The notes under the pieces are model-generated. The model worked only from the letters and a program-made list of their open reading frames with translations. It ran no database searches and was not told where the DNA came from. From positions 1 through 64,000 of the forward strand of contig NZ_VDMA02000028.1 in NCBI RefSeq assembly GCF_006334915.2: DNA of 64,000 nucleotides. The letters run 5' to 3'. The position numbers and the translations under genes are program-made. This stretch comes from Microbispora catharanthi (lineage in GTDB: Bacteria > Actinomycetota > Actinomycetes > Streptosporangiales > Streptosporangiaceae). Every line of letters starts with the position of its first letter. The first letter of the stretch is position 1. This document shows, piece by piece, positions 33,855-43,387 of the stretch.

Positions 33855-35893
33855 TGGATCAAGGTGGGGGCGGTATCGAATCGGCGATGCGCCGCCTTCC
33901 ACTCGGGTTGGACGACCCGACCAGCGTCGCCGACAGCGGCCTGACCGGCCCCATCGACATCCCGGACCCCAAACCGCGAAAACAGCCCAGGGACCTGAGG
34001 TCACGGTGGCGACGGTTTCGGCAGACCTCCGTCGGCACCGTGCGCGGCCTGCCGCGCGTGATCGGGCTGACGTGGCAGGCCAGTCCGGTGCTGACCGTGG
34101 TGATCGGCGTGGTCACCGTCGTGAGCGGCCTGCTGCCCACCGCCTCGGCGTACATGACGAAGCTGCTGATGGACTCGGTGGTCGAGGGCATCCAGGTGCA
34201 CACCCAGCACCGTCCGGACGTCGTCATGCTGACGGTGCCGCTGTTCCCCGGCATCGCCATGACGTCGATCACCAAGATCATCACAGTGGCCGCGCTGCAG
34301 TTTCTCCTCTTCACGCTGACCACGGTCATCACGTCGCTGACGAACATCGCCCAGCAACTGCTGCAAGAGAAGATGGTGCTCACCATCCGGCACAAGGTGA
34401 TGGACCACGCCAGTAACCTGCATCTCGCCTTCTTCGAAGGCTCCCAGTCCTACGATCTGCTGCGACAGGCCGACCAGGAGGCGCCCAGCCGCCCGCTGTC
34501 GATGATGAACTCCGCGTTCGGCCTGGTGAAGACCGTGATCACGTTCTGCACGATGATCGCCCTGCTGATCGCGATCAGCCCGCTGCTCGCGGTCGTGGCG
34601 CTCGTCACCCCGATCCCCGCGTTCGTCTCGCAAACCCGGTACTCCGCCCGGAGCTTCGCGTTCAACTTCCTCGGTTCCCCGATCCGCCGCCGGATGGAAT
34701 ACCTGGCAGGACTCGTCACCACCGACACGTACGCCAAGGAGATCAAGCACTTCGGGCTCGGCGGCTATCTCGTCGACCGGTTCCGCCGGCTCGGCCAGGT
34801 CTACTACGAACGGCAGCGCAAGCTGATCGGCACCCGCAACATGGCCGCCGCCGCCTGGAGCATGCTGACGACCCTCACCAGCTCCGCGATCTACCTCTAC
34901 ATCGCGCTGCAGGCCGTCTCCGGCAGGCTCACCCTGGGTGATCTCGCGCTGTACACCGGTGCCGCGGCCGCCGTGCAGAGTTCCGTCCAGGGCCTGTTCC
35001 TCGGCGTCAGCGGGATGTACGAGAACAACCTGTTCCTGGACCTGCTGTACCGCTTTCTCGGCACCCGCCCGGCGATCCGCAGGCCGGAGCAGCCCCGCCC
35101 GATGCCGGCGGACGTGCGCGGTCACGTGCGGTTCGAGGAGGTCTCGTTCAGCTACTCGGGATCCGACATCAAGGCACTCGACCGGGTCAGCTTCGAGATC
35201 CGTCCGGGCGAGACCGTCGCGGTGGTCGGCCGCAACGGCGCGGGCAAGTCCACCCTGATCAAGCTGCTGTGCCGGCTGTACGACCCGACAGAAGGCCGGA
35301 TCCTGCTGGACGGCACCGACATCAGGGAGTACGACCCGGAGGAGTACCGGGCCAGGATCAGCGCGATGTTCCAGGACTTCGTGACCTATCAGGCCACCGC
35401 GAGCGAGAACATCGGCCTCGGCAACCTGCCGCAACTCGACGACAGGGAGGCGATCGTGGACTCGGCCGAGCGGGCCGGGATAGCCGAGCGCATCGAGCGG
35501 CTGCCCCGGGGCTTCGACAGCCCGCTCGGCCGGTGGTTCGACCAGGGCGTCAGCCTGTCCGGCGGTGAATGGCAGAAGATCGCGCTGGCCAGAGCGTTCA
35601 TGCGCAAGTCCGCGATCCTCGTGCTCGACGAGCCGACCTCCGCGCTCGACGCGCAGGCCGAGCACGATCTGTTCACCCGGCTGCGCGCCCTGGCCGCGGG
35701 GCAGACCACGCTCTACATCTCGCACCGTTTCTCCACCGTCCGCCAATCCGACCGGATCATGTTCCTGGAGGACGGCAAGCTCGTGGAGGACGGCACCCAC
35801 ACCGAACTGATGCGGCTCGAGGGCAGATACGCCGAACTGTTCACCCTGCAGGCGTCGGCGTACCTCGATGACGAGAAAGCCGTCGGGTCGTGA
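33854..35893 (+). CDS. ABC exporter half-transporter (fused TMD-NBD)
   Basis: A protein of 679 residues. An N-terminal six-helix membrane domain (about 70-370) is followed by the nucleotide-binding domain: Walker A VVGRNGAGKSTLIK, signature LSGGEWQKIALARA, Walker B ILVLDEPTSALD and the H-loop ISHRFSTVR. The domain order is that of type IV exporters (MsbA/LmrA-like), so it probably exports the polyketide or an intermediate as a homodimer. GTG at 33854 overlaps the TetR stop (TAGTG); an ATG at 33887 is also possible. A large hairpin terminator follows. Confidence 0.85.
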   Translation: MDQGGGGIESAMRRLPLGLDDPTSVADSGLTGPIDIPDPKPRKQPRDLRSRWRRFRQTSVGTVRGLPRVIGLTWQASPVLTVVIGVVTVVSGLLPTASAYMTKLLMDSVVEGIQVHTQHRPDVVMLTVPLFPGIAMTSITKIITVAALQFLLFTLTTVITSLTNIAQQLLQEKMVLTIRHKVMDHASNLHLAFFEGSQSYDLLRQADQEAPSRPLSMMNSAFGLVKTVITFCTMIALLIAISPLLAVVALVTPIPAFVSQTRYSARSFAFNFLGSPIRRRMEYLAGLVTTDTYAKEIKHFGLGGYLVDRFRRLGQVYYERQRKLIGTRNMAAAAWSMLTTLTSSAIYLYIALQAVSGRLTLGDLALYTGAAAAVQSSVQGLFLGVSGMYENNLFLDLLYRFLGTRPAIRRPEQPRPMPADVRGHVRFEEVSFSYSGSDIKALDRVSFEIRPGETVAVVGRNGAGKSTLIKLLCRLYDPTEGRILLDGTDIREYDPEEYRARISAMFQDFVTYQATASENIGLGNLPQLDDREAIVDSAERAGIAERIERLPRGFDSPLGRWFDQGVSLSGGEWQKIALARAFMRKSAILVLDEPTSALDAQAEHDLFTRLRALAAGQTTLYISHRFSTVRQSDRIMFLEDGKLVEDGTHTELMRLEGRYAELFTLQASAYLDDEKAVGS

Positions 35894-35898
35894 ACGAA

Positions 35899-35945
35899 GG
35901 CGCCCCTGGCCGGTGGTCGTTCGCTCACCACCGTCCAGGGGCGCC
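35899..35945. terminator. Long hairpin between ABC exporter and FAD monooxygenase
   Basis: GGCGCCCCTGG at 35899-35909 pairs with CCAGGGGCGCC at 35935-35945, extended inward by CGGTGGT pairing with ACCACCG. Convergent genes on both sides. Confidence 0.75.
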
Positions 35946-35993
35946 GTGCCATCAGCCCAGCCGTGCCATCAGCCCAGCCGTGTCATCAGCCCA
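35943..35993. repeat. 17-bp tandem repeat, three units, at the 3' end of a FAD monooxygenase gene
   Basis: Units GCCGTGCCATCAGCCCA at 35943, 35960 and 35977 (third with one change) overlap the last codons and stop of the FAD monooxygenase. The C-terminal MTRLG-stop is duplicated in the 3' untranslated part. Confidence 0.7.
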
Positions 35994-37642
35994 GGAGCGC
36001 CGTGCCATCCGCCCAGCACCTGACGCATGACCGCGTCGAGCGAGGCGGCCTCGTCACCGGACGGCGCGCGCCAGGCCACATATCCGTCGGGCCGGACGAG
36101 CAGGGCGCCGTCCGGTTTGATGCCGGCGACGGCAGGCCAGCGCCGCTCCTCGTCGACCAGGTCACCCTCCTCCGCCAGCCGGTAGACCGCCAGCGGCAGG
36201 CCGGCCCAGGGCTCGGCCGCCTCCTGCCATACCTGGCCGGCCGGTCCGCACAGCAGGGCGAAACCGGACTCGACCAGGTCCAGCGTGGACATCCGCGCGC
36301 CGGAAGGCCCGCCGAGCCACAGATGTGGCACCCGGCTGCCCGCGTGCCCGTCCAGGTTGAGCCCAGGATCGCTGATCGAGGGCAGGCCTGGCCGAGGCGA
36401 GACGATCACCGGGGAGTCGTACTGCGGACACAGCGACACGACCACCGGATGCGCCATGCCCAACCGCTCCCGCTCGGCGAGCGAGGACTTCAGATCCCAG
36501 TGCAGCCGCGGGTTGCGCTGCACGAGCATGGCCTGCTCGACGGTGAACCGGCCGACCGGCAGGCGCTCCCGCTCGTAACTGTCCACAAGCCCGGCCCCCG
36601 CCTTCCCCCGCAGGGCGAAGGCGAGCTTCCACGCCAGGTTGTGCGCGTCGGCGATACCGGTGTTCAGCCCGTACGCGCCGCTGGGCGGCATCACGTGCGC
36701 GGAATCGCCGACGAGGAACACCCGGCCCTGCTGGAAGCGGTCCGCCACGAACGCCGCAGCCTGCCACGGCATCACCGCGAGCAGTTCGATGTCCAGGTCC
36801 GGCAGGCCGATGGCCTGACGGACGACCTGAAGGCAGCGCTCCGGCGGGAAGTCCTCGGGAGTCAGTCCGCTGTCCGGGGGACAGGAGATGTAGAACACCC
36901 AGCGGTCGGTGTTGTTGATCGCCAGCAGCAGCCCCTCGGCGCCCGGGCAGCGAATCTCACACACCACGAACTCGTGACCGCGCACGAGATCGGTGAGATC
37001 GGCCCGGAACAGCACAGTGATCATCGGCGCGCCCAGCGGACCCGGCCCGGTCGTGCCGATGCCCAGCCGCTCCCGGATCGAGCTGTTCGCACCGTCCGCC
37101 GCGATCACGTAGTCGGCGGTGATCACCGATGTCCGTCCGGTCGCCCGGTCGGCCACGGTGACCGTGACCGAGTCCTCGCCCTGCCGCAGATCGACCACTT
37201 CGCTGTCGAAGCGCACCTCGGCGCCGTGCTCCCTGGCCGAGGCGAGCAGGATCGGTTCGAGCTCGTCCTGCGGGCAGATGCCGTTGGTGCTGGTGATCGG
37301 GCTGACCGAGCCGACCACGTCGACGGCGTCGGCGTCGTCGTCGGCGACGGGGGAGATGCGCGTAGCCGTGCCGAGGTCACTGCCGGCCAGCCGCTCCACC
37401 ACCACCTTCCCGCCGTTGCGTGCCATCACGCTGCCGGCGGCGAGCACGACCTCGTCCAGCCCGGCCGTACGCAGCAGTTCCCTGGTTCGCGGCGCGAGCC
37501 CGGTCGCCCTCGGGTAGATCGACGTGCGCGCGTGCCGCTCCACGAGTAGCGGCCGGACACCCTGGCGGGCGAGAAACAGCGCCGCGGCCAGGCCTGCCCC
37601 GCCACCACCGACGATCAGTACGGAAACGTGCTCGTCCGCCAC
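35969..37642 (-). CDS. FAD-dependent monooxygenase, large class
   Basis: A protein of 557 residues: VLIVGGGGAGLAAALFLARQ, DG motif YVIAADGANSSIRERLG, GD motif VFLVGDSAHVMPPSGAYGLN near 290, and a C-terminal thioredoxin-like domain with MSTLDLVESGFALL. It is a third paralogue of the enzymes at 46477 and 49439 and shares their NLDGHAGSRVPHLWL segment. It is co-transcribed after the ACP, a location typical for enzymes acting on ACP-bound or newly released aromatic intermediates. The GTG at 37642 has GGAGGG four bases upstream. Confidence 0.85.
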   Translation of the reverse strand: MADEHVSVLIVGGGGAGLAAALFLARQGVRPLLVERHARTSIYPRATGLAPRTRELLRTAGLDEVVLAAGSVMARNGGKVVVERLAGSDLGTATRISPVADDDADAVDVVGSVSPITSTNGICPQDELEPILLASAREHGAEVRFDSEVVDLRQGEDSVTVTVADRATGRTSVITADYVIAADGANSSIRERLGIGTTGPGPLGAPMITVLFRADLTDLVRGHEFVVCEIRCPGAEGLLLAINNTDRWVFYISCPPDSGLTPEDFPPERCLQVVRQAIGLPDLDIELLAVMPWQAAAFVADRFQQGRVFLVGDSAHVMPPSGAYGLNTGIADAHNLAWKLAFALRGKAGAGLVDSYERERLPVGRFTVEQAMLVQRNPRLHWDLKSSLAERERLGMAHPVVVSLCPQYDSPVIVSPRPGLPSISDPGLNLDGHAGSRVPHLWLGGPSGARMSTLDLVESGFALLCGPAGQVWQEAAEPWAGLPLAVYRLAEEGDLVDEERRWPAVAGIKPDGALLVRPDGYVAWRAPSGDEAASLDAVMRQVLGGWHGAPGLMTRLG

Positions 37643-37662
37643 CGGACCCTCCCCTTCGCCCG

Positions 37663-37926
37663 TCACGCCTGTGCCGGTTGCTGCTGGCGCTCGACGACGA
37701 GGGCGACCAGCTCGGCGGGCGTCCTGGCCTCGGACACGGACTCCTCGGGCAGCGACACCCGGTATTCCTGGGAGATCCGGCTCACGGTCTCCATGACCGC
37801 CAGCGAGTCGTAGCCGAGGTCCTCGAATTCCATGCCCGCGACGTCGCCGTCCAGGTCCACCGCGTCGTCCTCGCCCGCGCACTCGCGCATGATCCGCACC
37901 AGGTTCTCGAGGGTGAACGTCGTCAT
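37663..37926 (-). CDS. Acyl carrier protein of the minimal PKS
   Basis: An 87-residue protein with the phosphopantetheine attachment Ser41 in LGYDSLAVME, the standard DSL motif. Acidic helix II follows. It carries the growing poly-beta-keto chain. AGGAGG precedes the ATG at 37926 by six bases. The gene order KS-alpha, KS-beta, ACP is conserved in type II PKS clusters. Confidence 0.9.
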   Translation of the reverse strand: MTTFTLENLVRIMRECAGEDDAVDLDGDVAGMEFEDLGYDSLAVMETVSRISQEYRVSLPEESVSEARTPAELVALVVERQQQPAQA

Positions 37927-37944
37927 TGAGATCCTCCTGATCTG

Positions 37945-39156
37945 TCAACCAGCTGAGCGAACGACCATTGCCGCGTTGAAACCGCCGTATCCCCGGGCCA
38001 GCACGAGTGCCGCCGTCCCCCTGGCCGGGCGCGGCTCCCCGATCACCAGGTCGATGTCGTAGCCGGGCGCGGGGCACCGGACGTTCACGGTCGGTGGCAC
38101 GACGCCGTCTCGCAGCGCCATCAACGCGTCGACGAGGTCGAGTGCGGCGGCACCCGAGGACAGCCGCCCGATCATGCTCTTCGGGGCGGTGACGGGAACA
38201 CCGTGCGGACCGAACAGCTTGACGATCGCGTCCGACTCGACCCGGTCGAGTTCGGGAACCGCCGCGGCGTCGGCGAAGACCATCGCGATGTCCTCGGTCC
38301 GCACGCCGGCGTCGGCGAGGGCGATCTCGGCGGCACGCCGCAGCGTCGGCTCCCGGCCGGACCCGGGCGCGGGGTCGAAGGTCGCGCCGTAGCCGGCGAT
38401 CTCGCCGTAGATCTCGGCCCCACGCCGCCGCGCCGCGTCCGCGTCCTCCAGGACGAGGATGGCTCCGCCCTCGCCGGGCACGCTTCCGGTCGCCTCCTGC
38501 GCGAACGGCAGGTAGGCCGCGTCCGGGTCGTCCCCGAGGCTGACCCGGCCGCTCGCCAGGTAGGCCGCCAGCCCGTACGGGCACAGGGAAGCGTCGATCC
38601 CGCCGGTGAGCATGAGCCGATGACCGCCGCGGATCTTGCGGCGAGCCTGCGCCACCGCGTCCAGACCGCCTGCCTGCTCGGTGACGAACACCCCGGTCGG
38701 ACCGCGCATGCCGTGCCGGATCGACAGCTGCCCGGTGTTGACGGCGTAGAACCATGCGAACGACATGTAGGCGCTGACGTGGTTCGGCCCCTTGCTGTAC
38801 AGCTTTTCCAGTTCGTGCTGGCCGAACTCGAACCCGCCGGCGGAGCTGGACGTGATCACCCCGGCGTCCAGAGAAGGCATGCCGGCCAGGTCGGCCCCGG
38901 CGTCGGCCAGCGCCCAGTCCGAGGCGACCAGCGCCAGTTGGGTCATCCGGTCGGTCTGCGGGATCAGCCGGCTCGGCAGCCGGCCGCCGACCTCGAAGTC
39001 GATCTCGCCGGCCAGCCGGATCGGATACGGGCTCGGGTCGAAGCGGGTGATCCGCCGGATCGCGTTCTCCCCGCGCAGAGTCGACGACCAGTGCGTGTCG
39101 AGGCCGACTCCGTTGGGTGCGGCGACCCCGATTCCCGTGACGACCGTCCTGGTCAT
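37945..39156 (-). CDS. Ketosynthase chain-length factor (KS-beta)
   Basis: A protein of 403 residues, homologous to KS-alpha, with the active-site Cys replaced by Gln161 in VFVTEQAGGLDA, the hallmark of KS-beta. The gatekeeper region that sets chain length lies in the heterodimer interface; the sequence does not let me call the chain length safely. It overlaps KS-alpha by four bases (ATGA), which enforces equal expression of the heterodimer. Confidence 0.9.
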   Translation of the reverse strand: MTRTVVTGIGVAAPNGVGLDTHWSSTLRGENAIRRITRFDPSPYPIRLAGEIDFEVGGRLPSRLIPQTDRMTQLALVASDWALADAGADLAGMPSLDAGVITSSSAGGFEFGQHELEKLYSKGPNHVSAYMSFAWFYAVNTGQLSIRHGMRGPTGVFVTEQAGGLDAVAQARRKIRGGHRLMLTGGIDASLCPYGLAAYLASGRVSLGDDPDAAYLPFAQEATGSVPGEGGAILVLEDADAARRRGAEIYGEIAGYGATFDPAPGSGREPTLRRAAEIALADAGVRTEDIAMVFADAAAVPELDRVESDAIVKLFGPHGVPVTAPKSMIGRLSSGAAALDLVDALMALRDGVVPPTVNVRCPAPGYDIDLVIGEPRPARGTAALVLARGYGGFNAAMVVRSAG

Positions 39157-40424
39157 GCCGCCGCCTCCGCAGGACGCGCCAGCACCATCGCACTCTGGAA
39201 CCCACCGAATCCACTGCCGACCGTGAGTGCCACGTCCACCTGCCGCTCGCGGGCGACCAGCGGCACGTAGTCCAAGCCCAGTTCCGGGTCCGGCGAGTGC
39301 AGATTCGCGGTGGGCGGCACCACACCGTGCTCGATGGCCAGCGCGCACGCGGCGACCTCGATCGAGCCGATCGCCCCAAGAGAGTGGCCGATCATCGACT
39401 TGATCGAGCTGATCGGCACCTGGTAGGCGTGATCACCGAGACTGCGCTTGAACGCGGCTGTCTCGTGGCGGTCGTTCTGCTTGGTCGCCGTGCCGTGTGC
39501 GTTGACGTAGTCGACCGACTCCGGGTTCAGCCGCGCCTCGTCCAGTGCCGCGGTGATCGCGGCTGCCAGCTCCTCGCCGTCCGGGCGGAGACCGGTCATG
39601 TGATAGGCGTTGCTGCGGCCGGCGAATCCGCCGATCTCCGCGTAGATGTGCGCGCCCCGGGCCACGGCCGCGGTCAGTTCCTCCAGCACCAGCACGGCGC
39701 TTCCCTCGCCGAGGACGAAGCCGTTGCGGGTGACGTCGAACGGCCTGGACGCCCCGGCCGGGTCGTCGTTGTGCCGCGAGGTCGCTCTGATCGCATCGAA
39801 GCAGGCGACGGTGATGGGCGCGATGGGCGCGTCCGCACCCCCCGCGATCATGATGTCCGCGGTGCCTTCGCGGATCAGCTCACACGCGTATCCGATGGCG
39901 TCGATCCCCGACGTACAGCCCGCGGAGACGACGGTCGACGGCCCTTCGGCCCCGGCGAGCCACGACAGCTCCGCGGCCATCGAGCTGGGCACGAAGTAGT
40001 CGTAGAGATGCGGCACGCCATAGGTGTGATTCACCAGCCAATGACGGCCGCCGTCACTCATGGTGACGTACTCCTCCTCGAGTCTCTGCGTGCAGCCGAC
40101 CGCGCACCCGATGCTCACCCCGGCCCGGTGTGCCTGACCGGAGGTGATGTCCAAACCGCTGTCGGCGATCGCCTCCTTGGCGGCGACGACCGCGAACTGC
40201 GTGACCCGGTCCATTCGCCGGATCTCCTGTGGGCGAAGGCCTTCCTGCCTCGGGTCGAAATCACACTCGGCGGCCATCCGGGATCGGTAAGGCGAGGGAT
40301 CGAAAGAAGTGATGGGGCGGGTCGCACTGATTCCCGATGTGATCCGCTCCCAGAACGCCTTCTTACCGATTCCGCCCGGCGCCACAACGCCGATCCCTGT
40401 TATCACGACGCGACATTGGCTCAC
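39153..40424 (-). CDS. Ketosynthase alpha (KS-alpha)
   Basis: A protein of about 423 residues with catalytic Cys near 170 in VVSAGCTSGID, His in NAHGTATKQND and His in SMIGHSLGAIGS. It condenses malonyl units with the chain-length factor and ACP. I prefer the GTG at 40424, five bases after AGGAGG, over the GTG at 40427 which is only two bases away. Leads the operon KS-alpha, KS-beta, ACP, FAD monooxygenase, with a SARP-type repeat about 60 bp upstream. Confidence 0.9.
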   Translation of the reverse strand: MSQCRVVITGIGVVAPGGIGKKAFWERITSGISATRPITSFDPSPYRSRMAAECDFDPRQEGLRPQEIRRMDRVTQFAVVAAKEAIADSGLDITSGQAHRAGVSIGCAVGCTQRLEEEYVTMSDGGRHWLVNHTYGVPHLYDYFVPSSMAAELSWLAGAEGPSTVVSAGCTSGIDAIGYACELIREGTADIMIAGGADAPIAPITVACFDAIRATSRHNDDPAGASRPFDVTRNGFVLGEGSAVLVLEELTAAVARGAHIYAEIGGFAGRSNAYHMTGLRPDGEELAAAITAALDEARLNPESVDYVNAHGTATKQNDRHETAAFKRSLGDHAYQVPISSIKSMIGHSLGAIGSIEVAACALAIEHGVVPPTANLHSPDPELGLDYVPLVARERQVDVALTVGSGFGGFQSAMVLARPAEAAA

Positions 40425-40483
40425 CACGGCCTCCTAGCGGGGGAAAGTAGGGATACCAACTGTGGTCGGTGTAAGGCTGAAGG

Positions 40484-40516
40484 AAGCGCCTAGAGCGGGA
40501 CTCGAAGCCCACCGAA
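40484..40516. promoter_or_regulatory. Candidate SARP box upstream of KS-alpha
   Basis: Read on the minus strand, TTCGGTGGGCT at 40516, TCGAGTCCCGC at 40505 and TCTAGGCGCTT at 40494 are in 11-bp phase. The middle unit matches the TCGANNCCCGC form at 49304 and 63576. It lies about 60-90 bp before the KS-alpha start. Confidence 0.5.
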
Positions 40517-40532
40517 TTCGCCCCGCAGGACG

Positions 40533-40575
40533 ACAAGCGGCACGTCGCCCGATGAGTGGGTGACGTGCCGCTTGT
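40533..40575. terminator. 14-bp hairpin after the SARP gene
   Basis: ACAAGCGGCACGTC at 40533-40546 pairs perfectly with GACGTGCCGCTTGT at 40562-40575 around a 15-base loop. It insulates the minimal PKS operon from SARP transcription, both on the minus strand. Confidence 0.75.
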
Positions 40576-40589
40576 GGCCGTGCCGTTCG

Positions 40590-42449
40590 TCAGACGTCAG
40601 CGGGCTCCCGGAGCGGGCTGGTGCTCGGCCCGACGGGTCTGGCCGGCGGCGCGTCCCAGGGATCCACGAGCTGCCGGACCGCGGCCTGGAACAGCGCGGG
40701 AACCCGGTAGCCGGACTCGTGGCCCTCCCGCGTGGACGTCTGTTCCTCGATGAGGCTGGCGTCCACCAACTGCTCCAGCAAGGTCTCCGCCGCGGCCACC
40801 CGGACGTCGAGCAGGTCGGCCACGACGGCCGGGGTCACGGTTTGCCCGCACAGCCCGGCTACCAGGTCGAGCGCGTCGCGGGTGATCCCGCTCAGCTGGC
40901 GGCGGCTGGCCTCGACGCTGGCCAGCAGTTCGTCCCCGTACTCCCCCAGCTCCACCAGGAGGTTGTCGGACCGGCTCAACCGGCCGATCATCCGGTCGAG
41001 GCTCCAGTGCGGCCGTGCGGCGATTCGGCCGGCCACCGCACGCAGGGCCAGCGGCAACCGGTCACAGGTCCGGATGAGCGTCCGCGCGGCCTCGGGCTCG
41101 GTCTCGACCCGCTCGGGACCGATCAGCCGGCCCAGCAGTTCCAGCGCCGAGTCCTCGGGCAGCGGCCCCAGGCTGATGTTGACCATGCCGGGCACCGCGG
41201 TCGGCCGGGTCCGGCTCACAACGAGCATCGCGCATGACGAACCCCCGGGGGTGAGCTCCCGGATGTGCCGGGCGGCGAGGACCTCGTCGAGTACGACCAG
41301 AACCTTGCGGTCCGCGGTCCAGGTGCGGAACATGTTGCTCAGTTCCCGCAGCCCGGGGGGCAACCGGTCCGGTGGTATCCCGCAGCTACGGAGGAAGCCC
41401 GCCAGGATGTCCGCCAGCCCACGGCCACTGTCACCCAAGTCGCCCACGTTCGCGTAGAACTGGCCGTCGGGGAACAACGACCGGAGCTCGTGTGCCGCCT
41501 GGAGCGCGAACGCCGTCTTGCCGACGCCGGGCGGACCGAGGACCTGCACGATGCTCAGCCCACGGTCACCGGCCACGGCCGACCGGAGTCTCCTCGTCTC
41601 CCCCGTACGGCCGACGAAATCGGTGATCGCGGGCGGCAGTTGTGCGGGCGAGGTGGGCGCCATGGCCGACACCTGGTGGCCGACCTCCCCGTCGCCCTTG
41701 AGGATCGAGTGGTGCAGCCGCTGGATCTCGGTGGACGGCTCGAGGCCGAGCCCGGCGACCAGCTCGGTCCTGGTCCGCTGGTAGACGTCCAGCGCCTCGG
41801 CCCGGCGTCCGCAGCGCACCAACGCGAGCATCAGCTTGGCCACGAAACCCTCGTGTGCCGGATTCGCGCTGACCAGCGAGAGCAGCTCGCTGACGACCTC
41901 GTGATGCCGGCCGAGCTGCAGGTCGAGCTCCAACCGCAGCTCCAGGACCTCCTTGCGGATCTCCTCCAGCCGAGTCGCCTCGGCGTCGAGCAGGGGCCCT
42001 CTCTCCACATCCGTCAGCGCCGCCCCCGACCAGAGACCGAGCGCCTCGTTTAACGCTGCGACCGCGTCCTCGATGAGCCCTTCGTGGCGGCATGCCTTCG
42101 CGCGATTGACCAGCGCCTCGAACTCGTACACGTCGACCTGGTCGTCCTCGCCCAACTGCAGCTCGTAGCCGGGCGGCTTGGTCAGCAGGACCAGTGAGCC
42201 GCCGGCGTCCTGGCCTGCCTCGAAACTGCCGAACAGCTTGCGCAACTGGTATATGTACGTCTGCAGCGTCGTTCTGGCGCTCCTCGGAGGCCGGTCACCC
42301 CATAGCTCTTCGACCAACGCGCCGCTGCGTACGACCGTGTCGGCGCGTAAGAGCAACAGGGCGAGGACGCGCCGGAGCATAGGCGCCGAGGGAGTCAGCG
42401 AGCCCTCCGATGTCACGATCTCCAGCGGACCGAGCAATGTGAACCGCAT
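40590..42449 (-). CDS. SARP-family pathway activator with NB-ARC ATPase (large SARP)
   Basis: A protein of 619 residues: OmpR-type winged helix (about 1-90, ending YQLRKLF), a bacterial transcriptional activation domain (about 95-245), and an NB-ARC/AAA module with Walker A VLGPPGVGKTAFAL near 305, similar to AfsR but without the TPR region. Large SARPs bind direct repeats overlapping -35 regions and recruit RNA polymerase. Codon 133 is TTA (42051-42053), so translation should depend on the bldA tRNA. It probably activates the cluster through the TCNA repeat boxes. ATG at 42449; GAGG lies about eight bases upstream. Confidence 0.85.
   Translation of the reverse strand: MRFTLLGPLEIVTSEGSLTPSAPMLRRVLALLLLRADTVVRSGALVEELWGDRPPRSARTTLQTYIYQLRKLFGSFEAGQDAGGSLVLLTKPPGYELQLGEDDQVDVYEFEALVNRAKACRHEGLIEDAVAALNEALGLWSGAALTDVERGPLLDAEATRLEEIRKEVLELRLELDLQLGRHHEVVSELLSLVSANPAHEGFVAKLMLALVRCGRRAEALDVYQRTRTELVAGLGLEPSTEIQRLHHSILKGDGEVGHQVSAMAPTSPAQLPPAITDFVGRTGETRRLRSAVAGDRGLSIVQVLGPPGVGKTAFALQAAHELRSLFPDGQFYANVGDLGDSGRGLADILAGFLRSCGIPPDRLPPGLRELSNMFRTWTADRKVLVVLDEVLAARHIRELTPGGSSCAMLVVSRTRPTAVPGMVNISLGPLPEDSALELLGRLIGPERVETEPEAARTLIRTCDRLPLALRAVAGRIAARPHWSLDRMIGRLSRSDNLLVELGEYGDELLASVEASRRQLSGITRDALDLVAGLCGQTVTPAVVADLLDVRVAAAETLLEQLVDASLIEEQTSTREGHESGYRVPALFQAAVRQLVDPWDAPPARPVGPSTSPLREPADV
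42051..42053 (-). promoter_or_regulatory. TTA codon 133 in the SARP gene (bldA control point)
   Basis: In-frame TTA (Leu133) in VAALNEALG. TTA codons are rare in such GC-rich genomes and are read by the bldA leucyl-tRNA. The regulator is therefore a natural developmental switch. Confidence 0.85.
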
Positions 42450-43387
42450 AAGTTGACCTCGCAGCGATGATCGACAAAGTGGCTCGGGCACGCGGCACCC
42501 CACCACGTGGACACGGGCAAGCCGCCGGAGGGCGCGCGGCTGTACACCCACGCCGATGCCGGCTTACCGGAGACAAGGGAGTTGGATGACCGCTCGTCGC
42601 AGCGGTCCCCAGTCAAGAGCCGAAGATCACCTGATGATGTGACTCACATTGATCCCCCGTTTCTCGCATCGCCGGAAGATGAGATCACCGAGCCGGCAGG
42701 ACACACCACCGCACATGCGATCTCAAACTTCGCCCAGAAGCCTTCTCCCGGCGTGCGCAAGTCAGTAGAGAAAGTCTTTGATCCGGACAGGCGCTACAGG
42801 CGTGTTCCGAGTGAGCCGTCGCCGTCGGCAAGAATCCCGTTCCAGGCTTTCGACATATCCCTCACGCCTTTCATGCCTCCGATCTCACTGATCAGGTCAT
42901 GGTCGCGCCGATACCTCGCCCAGGAGGAACCAACGGGCTAAACGGCCGGGTGTCACCTGCTCCGCGCGACATTAAGGCCCACGGAAAAAGCGCCCAAGAT
43001 CCTGCCCGCAGCCATCGAACACTGCTTTGCGAAATGGCTTCACAAGCAAACCGCACAAACATCGCCCCGTGCGGAACTTATTCTGGCAAATTTTCCAGAG
43101 GGGATCAAGAGGTCACCTGAGGGCAAAACCACCGCTGCACGCAATCCCGGCCGGACCGAAAGAAGGACACAGGCACTACCTGCGGAAACGGTCCGGCATC
43201 GACGATCGCCCTTCTCCTGTCAGCAGTCGGTCGAGGCACACCTTGACCACTTGTAGTTAGCCACAGTCACACATAGTGTCGATCACAGTGACTGTTCGTG
43301 CCCGTGATCGCGAATACGCGTTCATCCGCAGTGGATCAATAATTCACCGAGATGGCCTTGATATATCGATTTCCGGCGGAGGTTCGT
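42450..43387. other. Long intergenic region upstream of the SARP gene (938 bp)
   Basis: No convincing coding frame is present; composition is clearly lower in GC than the flanking genes. It holds the SARP promoter and leader, and probably sites for higher regulators. An inverted repeat CAGTCAC (43264-43270) with GTGACTG (43288-43294) lies near the acyl-CoA carboxylase stop. Its length and composition suggest a hub for global regulators, but no known box was recognised. Confidence 0.5.

Noticed and set aside
34001-35800. 599-codon minus-strand open frame opposite the ABC exporter
   Set aside because: Shadow frame; Walker and signature motifs are in the plus-strand frame.
42507-42941. 144-codon plus-strand open frame upstream of the SARP gene
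   Set aside because: No ribosome site of note, codon third positions lack the GC bias of real genes here, and no recognisable motif.
43264-43294. Inverted repeat CAGTCAC with GTGACTG near the carboxylase stop
   Set aside because: 17-bp spacer and position are not those of a terminator hairpin; mentioned only as part of the long intergenic region.
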